Shown in pieces: positions 1-8,905 of a stretch of DNA of 64,000 bases. Position numbers and translations under genes: made by a program. Origin of the DNA: Roseovarius sp. M141 (lineage in GTDB: Bacteria > Pseudomonadota > Alphaproteobacteria > Rhodobacterales > Rhodobacteraceae); contig NZ_VCNH01000008.1 of NCBI RefSeq assembly GCF_024355225.1, forward strand, positions 2,852,001 through 2,916,000. The letters run 5' to 3'. Under the pieces are notes generated by a model that was given only the letters and a program-made list of their open reading frames with translations, searched no databases and was not told the origin of the DNA. How positions within the stretch are numbered: position 1 is the stretch's first letter; each line of letters starts with the position of its first letter.

Positions 1-315
1 ATGCCCGCCGTATTCGCTGCTTTCCTTGTTGCGGCGCACGACGGTCGCCATGGCGTTCCAGCGGTTGATGGTGCGAATGCGCCATTCCATCTCCGTGTCG
101 CCGGGAAACGCCTCCTGATCGTCGGCGGGGATGGTGTTCTGGTAGGGCGTGGTCGCGGAAAACGGCAGGTTGGCACCCGCTGCGCGCGCCTGTTGCACGG
201 CCTTGTCCAGCAGGTAATGCGCGCGGTCCGCGCCGTCACGCAGGATCACATCCTCGACCGCTTCCTGCCATTCCAGCGATTCAATGGGGTCAATGTCGGT
301 CGTCGGGTCGGTCAT
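1..315 (-). CDS. aceE: Pyruvate dehydrogenase E1, homodimeric type, N-terminal 105 residues (runs off left edge)
   Basis: Decarboxylating E1 subunit of the pyruvate dehydrogenase complex (pyruvate to acetyl-lipoyl, cytoplasm). Only the N-terminus is visible: it begins MTDPTTDIDPIESLEWQEA and continues with YLLDKAVQQAR, the NTIP...AFPGDTEMEWRIR block and RWNAMATVVR. These match the start of the single-chain AceE family rather than the alpha/beta E1 type. ATG at 313-315 has an AGGAG six bases upstream. The thiamine-diphosphate and catalytic regions lie outside the window. It is transcribed leftward, in the same direction as the permease gene upstream, but a strong hairpin separates the two, so it is probably its own transcription unit. 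Confidence 0.88.
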   Translation of the reverse strand, partial: MTDPTTDIDPIESLEWQEAVEDVILRDGADRAHYLLDKAVQQARAAGANLPFSATTPYQNTIPADDQEAFPGDTEMEWRIRTINRWNAMATVVRRNKESSEYGGH

Positions 316-430
316 TTCAGTCTCCTGGCGATAGATCGTTGGCGTTATGGATCACAGCATCGCGAAATGCGGCGTGGCCGACAGCCGTCGAATAAGAGGG
401 GGTCGTCACGGGCGCCTGCGCGCCGGGGTT

Positions 431-460
431 GGCCTGCGCCCCATTTTTGGGGCGCAGGCC
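431..460 (-). terminator. Perfect 12-bp hairpin between permease and aceE
   Basis: GGCCTGCGCCCC and its exact complement flank a 6-nt ATTTTT loop, starting 6 bp past the permease stop on the minus strand. There is no downstream U-tract, so it may be a Rho-associated or mRNA 3'-stabilising stem rather than a classical intrinsic terminator. Confidence 0.7.
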
Positions 461-466
461 GGGGTC

Positions 467-1909
467 TCAGCCGCGATCGTCCTTTGGCAAGGAGCCGTGA
501 CCATGGCCCGACCAGCCGCCCGAAACCTCTTCGGTCGCCTCGTCGGCCAGTTCTTCGGGCAGGGCAAGGTTCAGCACGATGGCGATGAACGCCGCCGGCA
601 GAAGACCCGACGTGATGAGAATGCGCGCCGTGTCGGGCAGGTGCATGACCGCGTCAGGCTCAAGCTGCAAACCAAGGCCGACGCTGAGCGCGATGGCAAA
701 GATCACCATGTTGCGCCGGTTCCAGTCCACATCCGACAGCATCGAGATGCCGGCAGCCACGACCATGCCGAACATGACGATCACGCCGCCGCCCAGCACC
801 TCGATCGGCACGGTGCGGATGACCGCGCCAACCTTGGGGACAAGGCCGCAGATAATCAGGAACACAGCGCCGCAGGTCACGACATGGCGGCTCATCACGC
901 CGGTCATGGCGATAAGGCCGACGTTCTGGCTAAAGGATGTGTTGGGAAAGGCGCCGAAGCATCCCGCCAGCGCGGTGCCGATGCCGTCGGCATAGGTCGC
1001 GCCGGTAATTTCCGCGTCCGTCGCTTCGCGGCCTGCGCCGCCCTTGGTAATGCCCGAAACGTCACCGACGGTTTCCACCGCCGACACGAAGGCCATCAGG
1101 CAAAAGCCGATGATCGCCGCCGCGCTGAACTCGAACCCGTATTTGAAGGGCTGCGGCAGGGCGAAAGCCGCCGCGCCGTTCCATGACGTACCGATCGCGC
1201 CGAAATCGAGGATACCGACCAGCAGCGCGTAACCATAACCGACCAGCAAGCCCAGCAGGACAGCTGAAACCGACAGCATCCCGCGCGCAAAGAATTTCAG
1301 CACCAGCGTGACCGCGATCACCACCAGCGCTGCTGACCAATTCAGCAAGGAACCGTATTCAGCCGCGCCCGACATCTTGGCCGGAACGCCGCCAGCCGCA
1401 TATTGGATGCCCACCTGAACCAGAGCGAGGCCGATCATCGTCACGACAAGCCCCGTCACCAGAGGCGGCAGGGCAAAGCGGATCTTGCCGATCACGGTGC
1501 CAAGGCAGGCGTGAAAGATGCCGCCGATGATGACACCGGCAAAGAGAGCCGACAAGCCGTCGATCCCCTTGCCCGCAACCAGCGGAATCATGATCGGAAG
1601 GAAGGCGAATGACGTCCCTTGCACAATGGGCAGCGCTGCGCCCACGGGTCCGACGGTGATGGTCTGCAAAAGCGTCGCGATGCCCGCGAACAGCATCGAC
1701 ATCTGGATCAGATACAACAGTTCGGGGAAATCGGGCGAGTTCGAGCCAAAGCCGAAACCCGCCGCCCCCGCCACGATGATTGCTGGCGTCACGTTCGAGA
1801 CGAACATCGCCAGAACGTGCTGGATGCCCAGCGGTATGCCACGCCCAAGACCCGGAAAATAATTCGGATCACGCAGCTGTTCTGGCGTTCCTATGGAATT
1901 GTCGGCCAC
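467..1909 (-). CDS. NCS2-family nucleobase permease, probably urate/xanthine
   Basis: Inner-membrane proton symporter of the nucleobase-cation symporter-2 family, 480 aa with about 12-14 hydrophobic segments. Family features visible are GIQHVLAMFVSNVTPA near the N-terminus, the VQGTSFAFLP segment, and the NCS2 signature QNVGLIAMTGVMSRHVV around residue 330. The start is taken at GTG 1907-1909, preceded by GGGAGA; an in-frame extension further upstream lacks family similarity. It lies upstream of aceE and just downstream of the ureidoglycolate lyase gene (52-bp gap), on the same strand. That context favours urate or xanthine as substrate, but specificity cannot be fixed from sequence alone. 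Confidence 0.9.
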   Translation of the reverse strand: MADNSIGTPEQLRDPNYFPGLGRGIPLGIQHVLAMFVSNVTPAIIVAGAAGFGFGSNSPDFPELLYLIQMSMLFAGIATLLQTITVGPVGAALPIVQGTSFAFLPIMIPLVAGKGIDGLSALFAGVIIGGIFHACLGTVIGKIRFALPPLVTGLVVTMIGLALVQVGIQYAAGGVPAKMSGAAEYGSLLNWSAALVVIAVTLVLKFFARGMLSVSAVLLGLLVGYGYALLVGILDFGAIGTSWNGAAAFALPQPFKYGFEFSAAAIIGFCLMAFVSAVETVGDVSGITKGGAGREATDAEITGATYADGIGTALAGCFGAFPNTSFSQNVGLIAMTGVMSRHVVTCGAVFLIICGLVPKVGAVIRTVPIEVLGGGVIVMFGMVVAAGISMLSDVDWNRRNMVIFAIALSVGLGLQLEPDAVMHLPDTARILITSGLLPAAFIAIVLNLALPEELADEATEEVSGGWSGHGHGSLPKDDRG

Positions 1910-1961
1910 TGATGTTTCTCCCGTGGAGATTGTTGGTTTTTTTGCCCGCTCTTGGTGGCGG

Positions 1962-2453
1962 CTATGTGATGGATTCGACGACGTAAGGCGCGTCGAACCA
2001 GTGTTCTTCCAGATTTGCGCCGTCACCGATGCGGTCGACCACGGCAAAGGTGCCGGGCGCCTCGATCGGGGCCAGAACGCCGTGCCAGACGCCGCGATGC
2101 AGGTTGATCGACTGGCCGGGCTTCGTCACGAAGGCACGCGGATTGATCGGCGTGCCGCCCTCGTCATCCGCCACGACCACCAGAAACGGCACCGGCGTCA
2201 CCGGGATGAAGGCTTGGCTGCCCTCGGGGTGACGTTCGACCATGTCGACCGTGTGGGGCAGATGCCGCGGCTTGGCATCAAACAGACTGATACCTGCGCG
2301 CCCATCCGCGAAATCGAGTTTCGCCAGATCGTGATGGCGTCCGCACATACCCTGATTGATCAGCTTGGTCGGGGTCTCCTGCAACTCGATCACGTCGCCA
2401 TAACGGGCGAAGTCCGCGGCATTCAGCGGGGTGGTTTTCAATATGTTGCTCAT
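1962..2453 (-). CDS. allA: Ureidoglycolate lyase
   Basis: Splits ureidoglycolate into glyoxylate and urea, the last step of the ureide pathway; cytoplasmic cupin-fold enzyme. The 163-aa product shows the family pattern: RYGDVIE near the N-terminus, RHLPHTVDMVERHPEGSQAF, FLVVVADDEG, and LHRGVWHGVLAPI, where the conserved histidines sit. Start at ATG 2451-2453 overlaps the stop of the upstream puuE fusion by 4 bp (ATGA), indicating translational coupling. An upstream in-frame ATG nine codons earlier would lie inside puuE and is less likely. The urea released would need a urease not present here; the glyoxylate can feed the malate synthase at 6734. Confidence 0.92.
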   Translation of the reverse strand: MSNILKTTPLNAADFARYGDVIELQETPTKLINQGMCGRHHDLAKLDFADGRAGISLFDAKPRHLPHTVDMVERHPEGSQAFIPVTPVPFLVVVADDEGGTPINPRAFVTKPGQSINLHRGVWHGVLAPIEAPGTFAVVDRIGDGANLEEHWFDAPYVVESIT

Positions 2454-3868
2454 GTGGGCAGTGCGTCCTTCAGGCGCCATTCGCCGATCCGCTCGACCTG
2501 TTTGCAGGCCTCCGCGAATTCGGTCTCGCTGTCGTTGTGGATCCGGCGGCGGAACGCCTCTTCTATCGATGCTTTGGTGTTGTCGCGCACCGCGATGATG
2601 AAGGGAAAGCCGTGTTTTTCGACATATTCGCCATTCAGTTTCTGAAACATCGCGCGTTCCTCGTCGGTCAGCAGGTCCAGCCCGGCGCCCGCCTGTTCCG
2701 ACGTGCTTTCCGCCGTCAGCTTGCCCGCCGAGGCCAGCTTCCCGGCCAGATCGGGGTGCGCGGTCAGAACGCCCAGCCGCTCTTCGCGGGTGGCGCTACG
2801 GAACATGCGGCAGAGCGCGTGATGCAGGCCGGCCGCGCTGTCATGCGCGGGACCAAGCTCCAGATCATGGGCGCGCTCGGCGATCCATGGGGAATGCTCG
2901 AAAATGCTGCCATAGGCGGCGACGAACTCCTCGCGGCTCATCTGCGAGGGGCGCGCATAATGCTGCACCGGGTGATGCTGCTGCCAGTGATGGGCAATGT
3001 CGATGCGCCGCGCGAACCAGACGCCCTGCTTTTCCTGAGCGTATTCCATGAATCGGCGTAGCGCCATGACGCGTCCGGGGCGTCCGATCAGGCGGCAATG
3101 CAGGCCGATCGACAGCATCTTGGCATGACCATCCTCACCCTCGGCATAAAGCGCATCAAAGCTGTCCTTGAGGTAGCTGAAGAACTGGTCGCCCGAATTG
3201 AACCCCTGCGGAGTGGCAAACCGCATGTCGTTGCAATCCAGCGTATAGGGGACGACCAGCTGATCGCGCCCGGCGGCATGCACCCAATAGGGCAGATCGT
3301 CGGCATAAACGTCCGCGACATAGTCGAAACCGCCCTCTTCGGCGGCCTGAGCCACGGTATTTTCCGAGCAACGGCCAGTATACCAGCCACGGGGGCGCAT
3401 CCCCGTCACCTCGGTATGCAGGCGAATCGCCTCCAGCATGTCGGCGCGCTCGGCCTCGGGGGTGGCGTCCTTGTATTCGATCCATTTCAGGCCGTGGCTG
3501 GCGATTTCCCAATCGGCGGCCTGCATGGCGCGCACCTGTTCAGGGCTGCGGGCCAGCGCGGTGGCGACACCATAGACCGTCACCGGAATGTCCTTTTCCG
3601 TGAAAAGACGGTGCAGACGCCAGAATCCGGCGCGTGCCCCGTATTCATAGATTGATTCCATGTTCCAGTGACGCTGGCCCGGCCAGGGCGCGGCGCCCAC
3701 GATCTCGGACAGGAACGCCTCTGACGCAGCGTCACCGTGCAGGATGTTGTTTTCCCCGCCTTCTTCGTAGTTTATGACGAACTGAACGGCGATCTTCGCG
3801 CCATTTGGCCACTTGGGATCGGGCGTCGCGGGACCATATCCACGCATGTCGCGGGCATAACGATTCAT
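2450..3868 (-). CDS. puuE: Bifunctional allantoinase (PuuE) / OHCU decarboxylase fusion
   Basis: 472 aa. Residues 1 to about 305 are a NodB-like polysaccharide-deacetylase fold of the metal-independent PuuE allantoinase family ([19 protein letters not shown] at the start, [30 protein letters not shown]). Residues about 310-472 are an OHCU decarboxylase domain with HPDLAGK, the downstream SEQ motif and [11 protein letters not shown]. Together they convert OHCU to S-allantoin and then to allantoate. ATG at 3868 follows GAGG eight bases upstream. The stop overlaps allA by 4 bp. It is divergent from uraH, whose product is the substrate of the C-terminal domain. The domain order places the later enzyme at the N-terminus; such fusions are known in Alphaproteobacteria. 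Confidence 0.93.
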   Translation of the reverse strand: MNRYARDMRGYGPATPDPKWPNGAKIAVQFVINYEEGGENNILHGDAASEAFLSEIVGAAPWPGQRHWNMESIYEYGARAGFWRLHRLFTEKDIPVTVYGVATALARSPEQVRAMQAADWEIASHGLKWIEYKDATPEAERADMLEAIRLHTEVTGMRPRGWYTGRCSENTVAQAAEEGGFDYVADVYADDLPYWVHAAGRDQLVVPYTLDCNDMRFATPQGFNSGDQFFSYLKDSFDALYAEGEDGHAKMLSIGLHCRLIGRPGRVMALRRFMEYAQEKQGVWFARRIDIAHHWQQHHPVQHYARPSQMSREEFVAAYGSIFEHSPWIAERAHDLELGPAHDSAAGLHHALCRMFRSATREERLGVLTAHPDLAGKLASAGKLTAESTSEQAGAGLDLLTDEERAMFQKLNGEYVEKHGFPFIIAVRDNTKASIEEAFRRRIHNDSETEFAEACKQVERIGEWRLKDALPT

Positions 3869-4021
3869 GTATTACCTCATCTGAGCTTTGATCTGGTTGT
3901 AAAAAAAAACAATCGCCGTGACCTTCCCAAAATTTTTGAAAGAGCTTGTTGCAACTCTACAATGTCATTGTGCGGCCGGACGGTGCAGGACATATTCCAA
4001 CGTCAGCAGGAAGGATATGAG
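3869..4021. promoter_or_regulatory. Divergent promoter region, puuE operon / uraH
   Basis: 153 bp of AT-richer DNA between two divergently transcribed purine genes. It contains a run of nine A (3901-3909 area) and, before uraH, an AGGAAGGA ribosome-binding region. Promoter elements for both directions must lie here, but no box is convincing enough to place. Confidence 0.45.
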
Positions 4022-4375
4022 ATGGCAGGTTACTTGACGACACATGTTCTGGACACCGCGCGCGGTTGCCCCGCCGAAGGGCTGAAGATCGAGCTTTTCC
4101 GCATCGAGGGCGACAGCCGCACCCATCTCAAGACGCTGACCACCAACGACGACGGGCGCACGGATGAACAGATCCTGCCCGCCGACCAGTTCGCCACCGG
4201 TACCTACGAACTGGTGTTTCACGCCGGTGACTACCTGACCGCCACCGGAACGCCGCCCGAAGAGCCGCGCTTTCTGGACGTGGTGCCGCTGCGCTTTGGC
4301 ATGTCCGAGGCCAGCCATTATCATGTGCCGCTGCTGTTGTCGCCGTTCGGGTATTCCACCTATCGCGGTAGCTAA
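4022..4375 (+). CDS. uraH: 5-hydroxyisourate hydrolase (transthyretin-like)
   Basis: Hydrolyses 5-hydroxyisourate, the urate oxidase product, to OHCU. The 117-aa length is typical. Family marks are [14 protein letters not shown] at the N-terminus, the R/T-rich core with [29 protein letters not shown] at the end, and the diagnostic C-terminal tetrapeptide YRGS. The conserved histidine near the start (THVLD), the arginine in DGRTD and the histidine in HYHVP are present. ATG 4022 has AAGGA about nine bases upstream; longer in-frame extensions are unsupported. It ends 6 bp before the converging LysR gene. Confidence 0.95.
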   Translation: MAGYLTTHVLDTARGCPAEGLKIELFRIEGDSRTHLKTLTTNDDGRTDEQILPADQFATGTYELVFHAGDYLTATGTPPEEPRFLDVVPLRFGMSEASHYHVPLLLSPFGYSTYRGS

Positions 4376-4381
4376 GCCGGC

Positions 4382-5293
4382 TCAGCCGCCTTTGGGCAGC
4401 GCGGCGTTGATGTGGCGCACCATGAAATCGATCAATAGCCGCGCCTTCGGGTCCTGCTTGCGCCGGTGTGTGTAGAGGCACCCCATCTGCACCGGCAGCG
4501 GCGGTTCTTCTTCCAGCACCTTGACGAGACGGCCCGCCTTGAGGTGATCGGCCACCTCGAAAAACGACTTCAGGATGATCCCGTGGCCGTCCAGCGCCCA
4601 GTTGGTCAGAACGTCGCCATGGTCGCATTCGAACGGGCCAGTCACGGTAATGCGCTTGATCCCGTCGGGCGTCTGCAAGGGCCACTGGAATTCCGGGGCG
4701 CCGGGATAACGCAGGTTCAGACAGTCATGCGCGTCGGCCTTCAGGCTGGCGCTGGTTTCGGGCATCCCCTTGCGCGCGATATAGGACGGCGCCGCGCACA
4801 AAACGCGCGGGCAATCCGCGATCTTGCGGATGCGCATGGTGGAATCTTCGGGAAGACCCAGAAAGAACGCGGCGTCCAGCCCTTCGGCAGCGATGTCGAT
4901 CTTGCGGTCCGATAGCCGCAGCCGCAGATCTATCAGCGGGTATTCAGCCTTGAACAGCGGCATCGCCGGCGCGATCAGCCGCTGACCCAGGCCCAGTGGT
5001 GCGGCGACATGCAGCGTTCCGCGCGGCGATTGCGTGATGCTGGACATCTCGCTTTCGGCCTCGTCCACCGCTTCGAGAATGCGGCAGGCGCCTGCATAAA
5101 AGACCGTCCCCTGCTCGGTCGGGTTCAGCATGCGGGTGGTGCGCTGAAACAGGCGGATGTTCAGATGTTCCTCAAGGTGGGCGATGCGCGCTGACGCGAC
5201 GGCAGCCGAAATTCGCTGATCGCGCGCGGCCGCGGACATGTTGCCAAGCTCGTAGACCCTGACGAAAGTGCGGATATTGTCCAGATACGCCAT
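4382..5293 (-). CDS. LysR-family regulator, probable purine/urate pathway control
   Basis: 303-aa LysR-type regulator: N-terminal winged helix-turn-helix (residues about 1-60, with MSAAARDQRISAAVASARI and LFQRTTRMLNPTEQG) and a C-terminal periplasmic-binding-like effector domain. It is divergent from puuD with 108 bp between starts and converges on uraH. The second LysR in the window (26843-27745) is a clear paralogue with shared blocks such as LRLSDRK, PRVLCAAPSY and CLY.HRR.QD. Autoregulation from the shared intergenic palindrome is likely, as is usual for this family. The effector is not determinable; urate or allantoin are contextual guesses. Confidence 0.88.
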   Translation of the reverse strand: MAYLDNIRTFVRVYELGNMSAAARDQRISAAVASARIAHLEEHLNIRLFQRTTRMLNPTEQGTVFYAGACRILEAVDEAESEMSSITQSPRGTLHVAAPLGLGQRLIAPAMPLFKAEYPLIDLRLRLSDRKIDIAAEGLDAAFFLGLPEDSTMRIRKIADCPRVLCAAPSYIARKGMPETSASLKADAHDCLNLRYPGAPEFQWPLQTPDGIKRITVTGPFECDHGDVLTNWALDGHGIILKSFFEVADHLKAGRLVKVLEEEPPLPVQMGCLYTHRRKQDPKARLLIDFMVRHINAALPKGG

Positions 5294-5334
5294 GACACAT
5301 CATTATTAGGTTTCGCTTGAAGCAGCTAGGACAT

Positions 5335-5361
5335 TTTCCAGAATTCAGGACAGTCTGGAAA
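5335..5361. promoter_or_regulatory. Candidate LysR operator TTTCCAGA-N11-TCTGGAAA
   Basis: A perfect 8-bp inverted repeat with an 11-bp spacer lies in the 108-bp gap between the divergent LysR gene and puuD. The layout resembles the T-N11-A type box bound by LysR proteins. It starts 42 bp upstream of the LysR start and ends 40 bp before the puuD start. Confidence 0.6.
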
Positions 5362-5401
5362 TACGATACCACCGCTCAGATACGAACACAGGGAGCAAAC
5401 T

Positions 5402-6661
5402 ATGTATGATCTGGCAATAATGTGGGACTGGCTGGCCTTTGCGGTGCGCTGGCTGCATGTCATCACGGCCATCGCGTGGATCGGCTCGTCCTTCTATTTC
5501 GTGGCACTCGATCTGGGCCTGCGCAAGGTGCCGCACCTGCCCGTCGGCGCACATGGCGAGGAATGGCAGGTTCACGGCGGCGGGTTCTACCACATCCAGA
5601 AATATCTGGTCGCACCGGAAAACATGCCGGATCATCTGACGTGGTTCAAATGGGAGAGCTACGCAACGTGGCTGTCCGGTGCGGCGATGCTGATGATCGT
5701 CTACTGGGTCGGCGCCGAGCTATATCTAATCGATCCGTCCAAGGCCGACCTTTCGACCTTTCAGGCAATCCTGATCTCTGCCGCATCGCTCAGTATCGGC
5801 TGGCTGATCTATGACTTCCTTTGCAAATCGGGTCTGGGCGAAAAGCCGACCTTCCTGATGGTGCTGCTGTTCGTACTGCTGGTGGCGATGGCATGGGGGT
5901 ATAACCAGATTTTTACCGGGCGCGCCGCACTGCTGCATCTGGGTGCCTTCACCGCCACGATCATGACGGCCAACGTGTTCTTCATCATCATGCCGAACCA
6001 GCGTATCGTGGTCAAAGACCTTCAGGAAGGCCGCAAGCCCGACCCCAAATATGGCAAGATCGCCAAGCTGCGCTCGACCCACAACAACTATCTGACGCTG
6101 CCGGTGCTGTTCCTGATGCTCAGCAACCACTATCCGCTGGCCTTCGCCACCGAATATAACTGGCTGATCGCGGCACTGGTGTTCCTGATGGGCGTGACGA
6201 TCCGGCACTATTTCAACACGATGCACGCACGCGGCAAAAGCCCGACCTGGACATGGGCGGCGACCGCGGCACTGTTCATCGCGATCATGTGGCTCAGCAC
6301 CGCGCCGCTGATGCAGGACAGCTATGAAGCCTCCGAAGAGCGCGCGCTCAACCCGATTGAGCAGGTTTTCGCATCCGCCGAGGGGTTCGACGAGGTGACG
6401 AACATCGTGCCGGGCCGCTGCGCCATGTGCCACGCGCGCGAGCCCTTCTGGGACGGCATCCGCCGCGCCCCCAAGGACGTGCTGCTGGAAACCCCCGCCG
6501 ACATCGCCCGCGCGGCGCGCCAGATCTATCTTCAGGCCGGCGTGACCCATGCAATGCCGCCAGCCAATGTGTCCTACATGGAAGAAGAAGAGCGCCAGAA
6601 GATCGTCGAGTGGTTCAGGAACGCGGGCAAGGATCTGCCATTCTACGTGGCCTTGCGGTAA
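5402..6661 (+). CDS. puuD: Membrane-bound cytochrome-c urate oxidase
   Basis: 419 aa. The N-terminal ~310 residues are a multi-helix membrane domain of the PuuD family, with WLHVITAIAWIGSSFYF, GGGFYHIQKY, and STHNNYLTLPVLFLMLSNHY. The C-terminal ~100 residues form a cytochrome c domain with the heme-binding CAMCH motif near residue 340 and AMPPANVSYM, which supplies a methionine as likely axial ligand. It oxidises urate to 5-hydroxyisourate, passing electrons to the respiratory chain rather than making hydrogen peroxide. ATG 5402 follows GGGAGCAA. It is divergent from its likely regulator and followed by a strong terminator, so it appears monocistronic. Confidence 0.94.
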   Translation: MYDLAIMWDWLAFAVRWLHVITAIAWIGSSFYFVALDLGLRKVPHLPVGAHGEEWQVHGGGFYHIQKYLVAPENMPDHLTWFKWESYATWLSGAAMLMIVYWVGAELYLIDPSKADLSTFQAILISAASLSIGWLIYDFLCKSGLGEKPTFLMVLLFVLLVAMAWGYNQIFTGRAALLHLGAFTATIMTANVFFIIMPNQRIVVKDLQEGRKPDPKYGKIAKLRSTHNNYLTLPVLFLMLSNHYPLAFATEYNWLIAALVFLMGVTIRHYFNTMHARGKSPTWTWAATAALFIAIMWLSTAPLMQDSYEASEERALNPIEQVFASAEGFDEVTNIVPGRCAMCHAREPFWDGIRRAPKDVLLETPADIARAARQIYLQAGVTHAMPPANVSYMEEEERQKIVEWFRNAGKDLPFYVALR

Positions 6662-6679
6662 GACCTCTCGCCACTCTAG

Positions 6680-6715
6680 AAAAGCGCCGCGAAGATCGCT
6701 CTTCGCGGCGCTTTT
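6680..6715. terminator. Bidirectional terminator between puuD and glcB
   Basis: A 16-bp perfect stem (AAAAGCGCCGCGAAGA with its complement) around a 4-nt loop, with A and T runs at the two ends. It can serve both the rightward puuD transcript and the leftward malate synthase transcript. Confidence 0.88.
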
Positions 6716-6733
6716 GCGTGGATGTACAGAATG

Positions 6734-8905
6734 TCAGGAGGCGGCGCGCCGCAGTTTGCCAGTCGTTTCCTTCCGCGTCAGCCGGTAGGCGTGAAGCAGT
6801 GGCTCGGTATAGCCCGAGGGCTGCCCGGCCCCTTCGAAAATCAGATCTGCCGCCGCGTGGAAGGCCAGGGAATCACCACCCGCCATCGGGAGATACGACG
6901 GATCGTCCGCGTTCTGCCGATCAACCACAGCCGCCATGCGCGCCAGCGCCGCCTCGACGTCGTCGCGTGTGACGATGCCGTGCCGCAGCCAGTTCGCGAC
7001 ATGCTGCGCGCTGATCCGGCAGGTCGCGCGATCCTCCATCTGGCCGACATCGTCGATGTCCGGCACCTTGGAGCAGCCGATACCATTATCGACCCAACGC
7101 ACGACATAGCCCAAAATGCCCTGCACGTTGTTGTCCAGTTCGGCAGCGATCTGGTCCGCGCTCCAGTCCCCGCTTTCGGCAAGCGGAGGCGTCAACAGCG
7201 CGGCAAGGCTGTCATTCCGATCGGTCTGCACGATAGCGTTCTGCTGCGCGATCACGTCGACGCGGTGATAATGCGTCGCGTGCAGCGTCGCGGCCGTGGG
7301 CGACGGCACCCATGCGCAATTCGCGCCGGCCAGCGGATGGGCGATTTTGCTTTCCAGCATCTCGGCCATGTTATCCGGCACCGCCCACATCCCCTTGCCG
7401 ATCTGTGCGCGGCCCTGAAACCCGGCCGCCAGCGCGATCTCGACATTGCGGGCCTCGTAGGCGGCCAACCACGGCGCTTGCTTCATGTCATCTTTGCGCA
7501 GCATCGGCCCGGCCGCGATCGAGGTGTGGATTTCGTCCCCCGTCCGGTCGAGAAAGCCAGTGTTGACGAAGGCGACCCGGCCTTTGGCGGCGCGGATGCA
7601 CTCCTTGAGGTTGGCACTGGTACGCCGCTCTTCGTCCATGATGCCCAGCTTGACGGTGTTGCGCGCCAGCCCCAGCGCGTCTTCGACCGCAGCAAAGAGG
7701 GTGTCGGCCAGCGCCACCTCGTCGGGGCCGTGCATCTTGGGCTTGACGATATAGACCGATCCGGCGGGCGAGTTGGCACGCGCGCCGTTGATATCGTGCA
7801 GCGCGATGGCCACCGTCGTCAGTGCGTCCAGTATCCCCTCGGGAATCTCGGCGCCGCTGGCGTCGCGTACGGCAGGCGTCGTCATCAGATGTCCGACATT
7901 TCGCACGAACAGCAGCGCGCGGCCCTTCAGTTCGGCGGTCCGCCCATCCGCGCCAGTATAGGCGATGTCGTCCGACAAACGGCGCGCCACCTCGCGCCCG
8001 CCCTTGACGAACCGTTCTTCCAGATCGCCGCGCATGAGGCCAAGCCAGGTGCCGTATGCGATCGCCTTGTCCGCGCCATCGACCACCGCGACGCTGTCTT
8101 CGAGGTCGATGATCGCGCTCAGCGCGGATTCCAGACGCATATCCGCGACATGCGCACGATCAAGACGCCCGACCGTATGCGCGGCGTCGATGTCCAGCAG
8201 GATATGCAAACCGTTGTTGCGCAGGACGATCATATCCGGCGTCTCGACGTCGCCACCATACCCGCAAAATTGCGCAGAGTCGGCCAGCTGCGCCACGTCG
8301 GCGCCAATCTCGGCGCAAAGCGCACCATCTGTCACGCGGTAGCGCGTGACATCGTGGTGCGACGCACTTTCCAGCGGCGCGGCCTCGTCCAGAAAATCGC
8401 GCGCCCAGCCGATTACCTGACGCCCGCGCGCGGCGTCGAAGCTGCCCCCTACCGGGACACTTCCCAGCGCATCGGTGCCGTAAAGCGCGTCGTAAAGACT
8501 GCTCCAGCGCGCATTCGCTGCGTTGAGCGCAAAGCGCGCATTCGTCGACGGCACCACCAGTTGCGGCCCCGGCACTGCGCAAATCTCGGGGTCGAGATCG
8601 CGGGTTTCGATCTGAAAATCCGCGCCTTCTGGCACCAGATATCCGATCTTGGACAGCATAGCGCGATATTGCGGCCCCGTCCCCTGCCTGCCTGGTCGGG
8701 CGCGGTGCCAAGCGTCGATGCGCGCCTGCAAATCCGCGCGCCGGTTCAAAAGCGCGGCGTGGCGCGGACCGAAATCATCTGCCAGCCCGGCCAGAGCCGA
8801 CCAGAACATGGCGGGATAGATACCGGTGCCGGGCAAGGCCCGCTCTTCAATGAACTCAACGAGCTGCGCGTCGATGTCTAGGGTGTGTCGGGTGGCTCTG
8901 GGCAT
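6734..8905 (-). CDS. glcB: Malate synthase G
   Basis: Condenses glyoxylate with acetyl-CoA to malate; cytoplasmic TIM-barrel enzyme. The 723-aa length is that of the monomeric G form. Motifs include LVVPSTNARFALNAANARW, SVYIVKPKMHGPDEVA, LGIMDEERRTSANLKECI, FVNTGFLDRTGDEIHTS and, near the C-terminus, GQMEDRATCRISAQH, containing the catalytic aspartate region. It lies next to the ureide genes, whose end product is glyoxylate, so it plausibly serves purine-carbon assimilation, although it would also serve glycolate metabolism. The long open frame on the opposite strand is a compositional shadow. No nearby glcDEF genes are seen. Confidence 0.96.
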   Translation of the reverse strand: MPRATRHTLDIDAQLVEFIEERALPGTGIYPAMFWSALAGLADDFGPRHAALLNRRADLQARIDAWHRARPGRQGTGPQYRAMLSKIGYLVPEGADFQIETRDLDPEICAVPGPQLVVPSTNARFALNAANARWSSLYDALYGTDALGSVPVGGSFDAARGRQVIGWARDFLDEAAPLESASHHDVTRYRVTDGALCAEIGADVAQLADSAQFCGYGGDVETPDMIVLRNNGLHILLDIDAAHTVGRLDRAHVADMRLESALSAIIDLEDSVAVVDGADKAIAYGTWLGLMRGDLEERFVKGGREVARRLSDDIAYTGADGRTAELKGRALLFVRNVGHLMTTPAVRDASGAEIPEGILDALTTVAIALHDINGARANSPAGSVYIVKPKMHGPDEVALADTLFAAVEDALGLARNTVKLGIMDEERRTSANLKECIRAAKGRVAFVNTGFLDRTGDEIHTSIAAGPMLRKDDMKQAPWLAAYEARNVEIALAAGFQGRAQIGKGMWAVPDNMAEMLESKIAHPLAGANCAWVPSPTAATLHATHYHRVDVIAQQNAIVQTDRNDSLAALLTPPLAESGDWSADQIAAELDNNVQGILGYVVRWVDNGIGCSKVPDIDDVGQMEDRATCRISAQHVANWLRHGIVTRDDVEAALARMAAVVDRQNADDPSYLPMAGGDSLAFHAAADLIFEGAGQPSGYTEPLLHAYRLTRKETTGKLRRAAS

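Noticed and set aside
6722..8881. 719-codon plus-strand frame opposite glcB
   Set aside because: High-GC antisense shadow: Arg/His/Pro-rich product with no motifs, while the minus strand encodes a complete malate synthase G.
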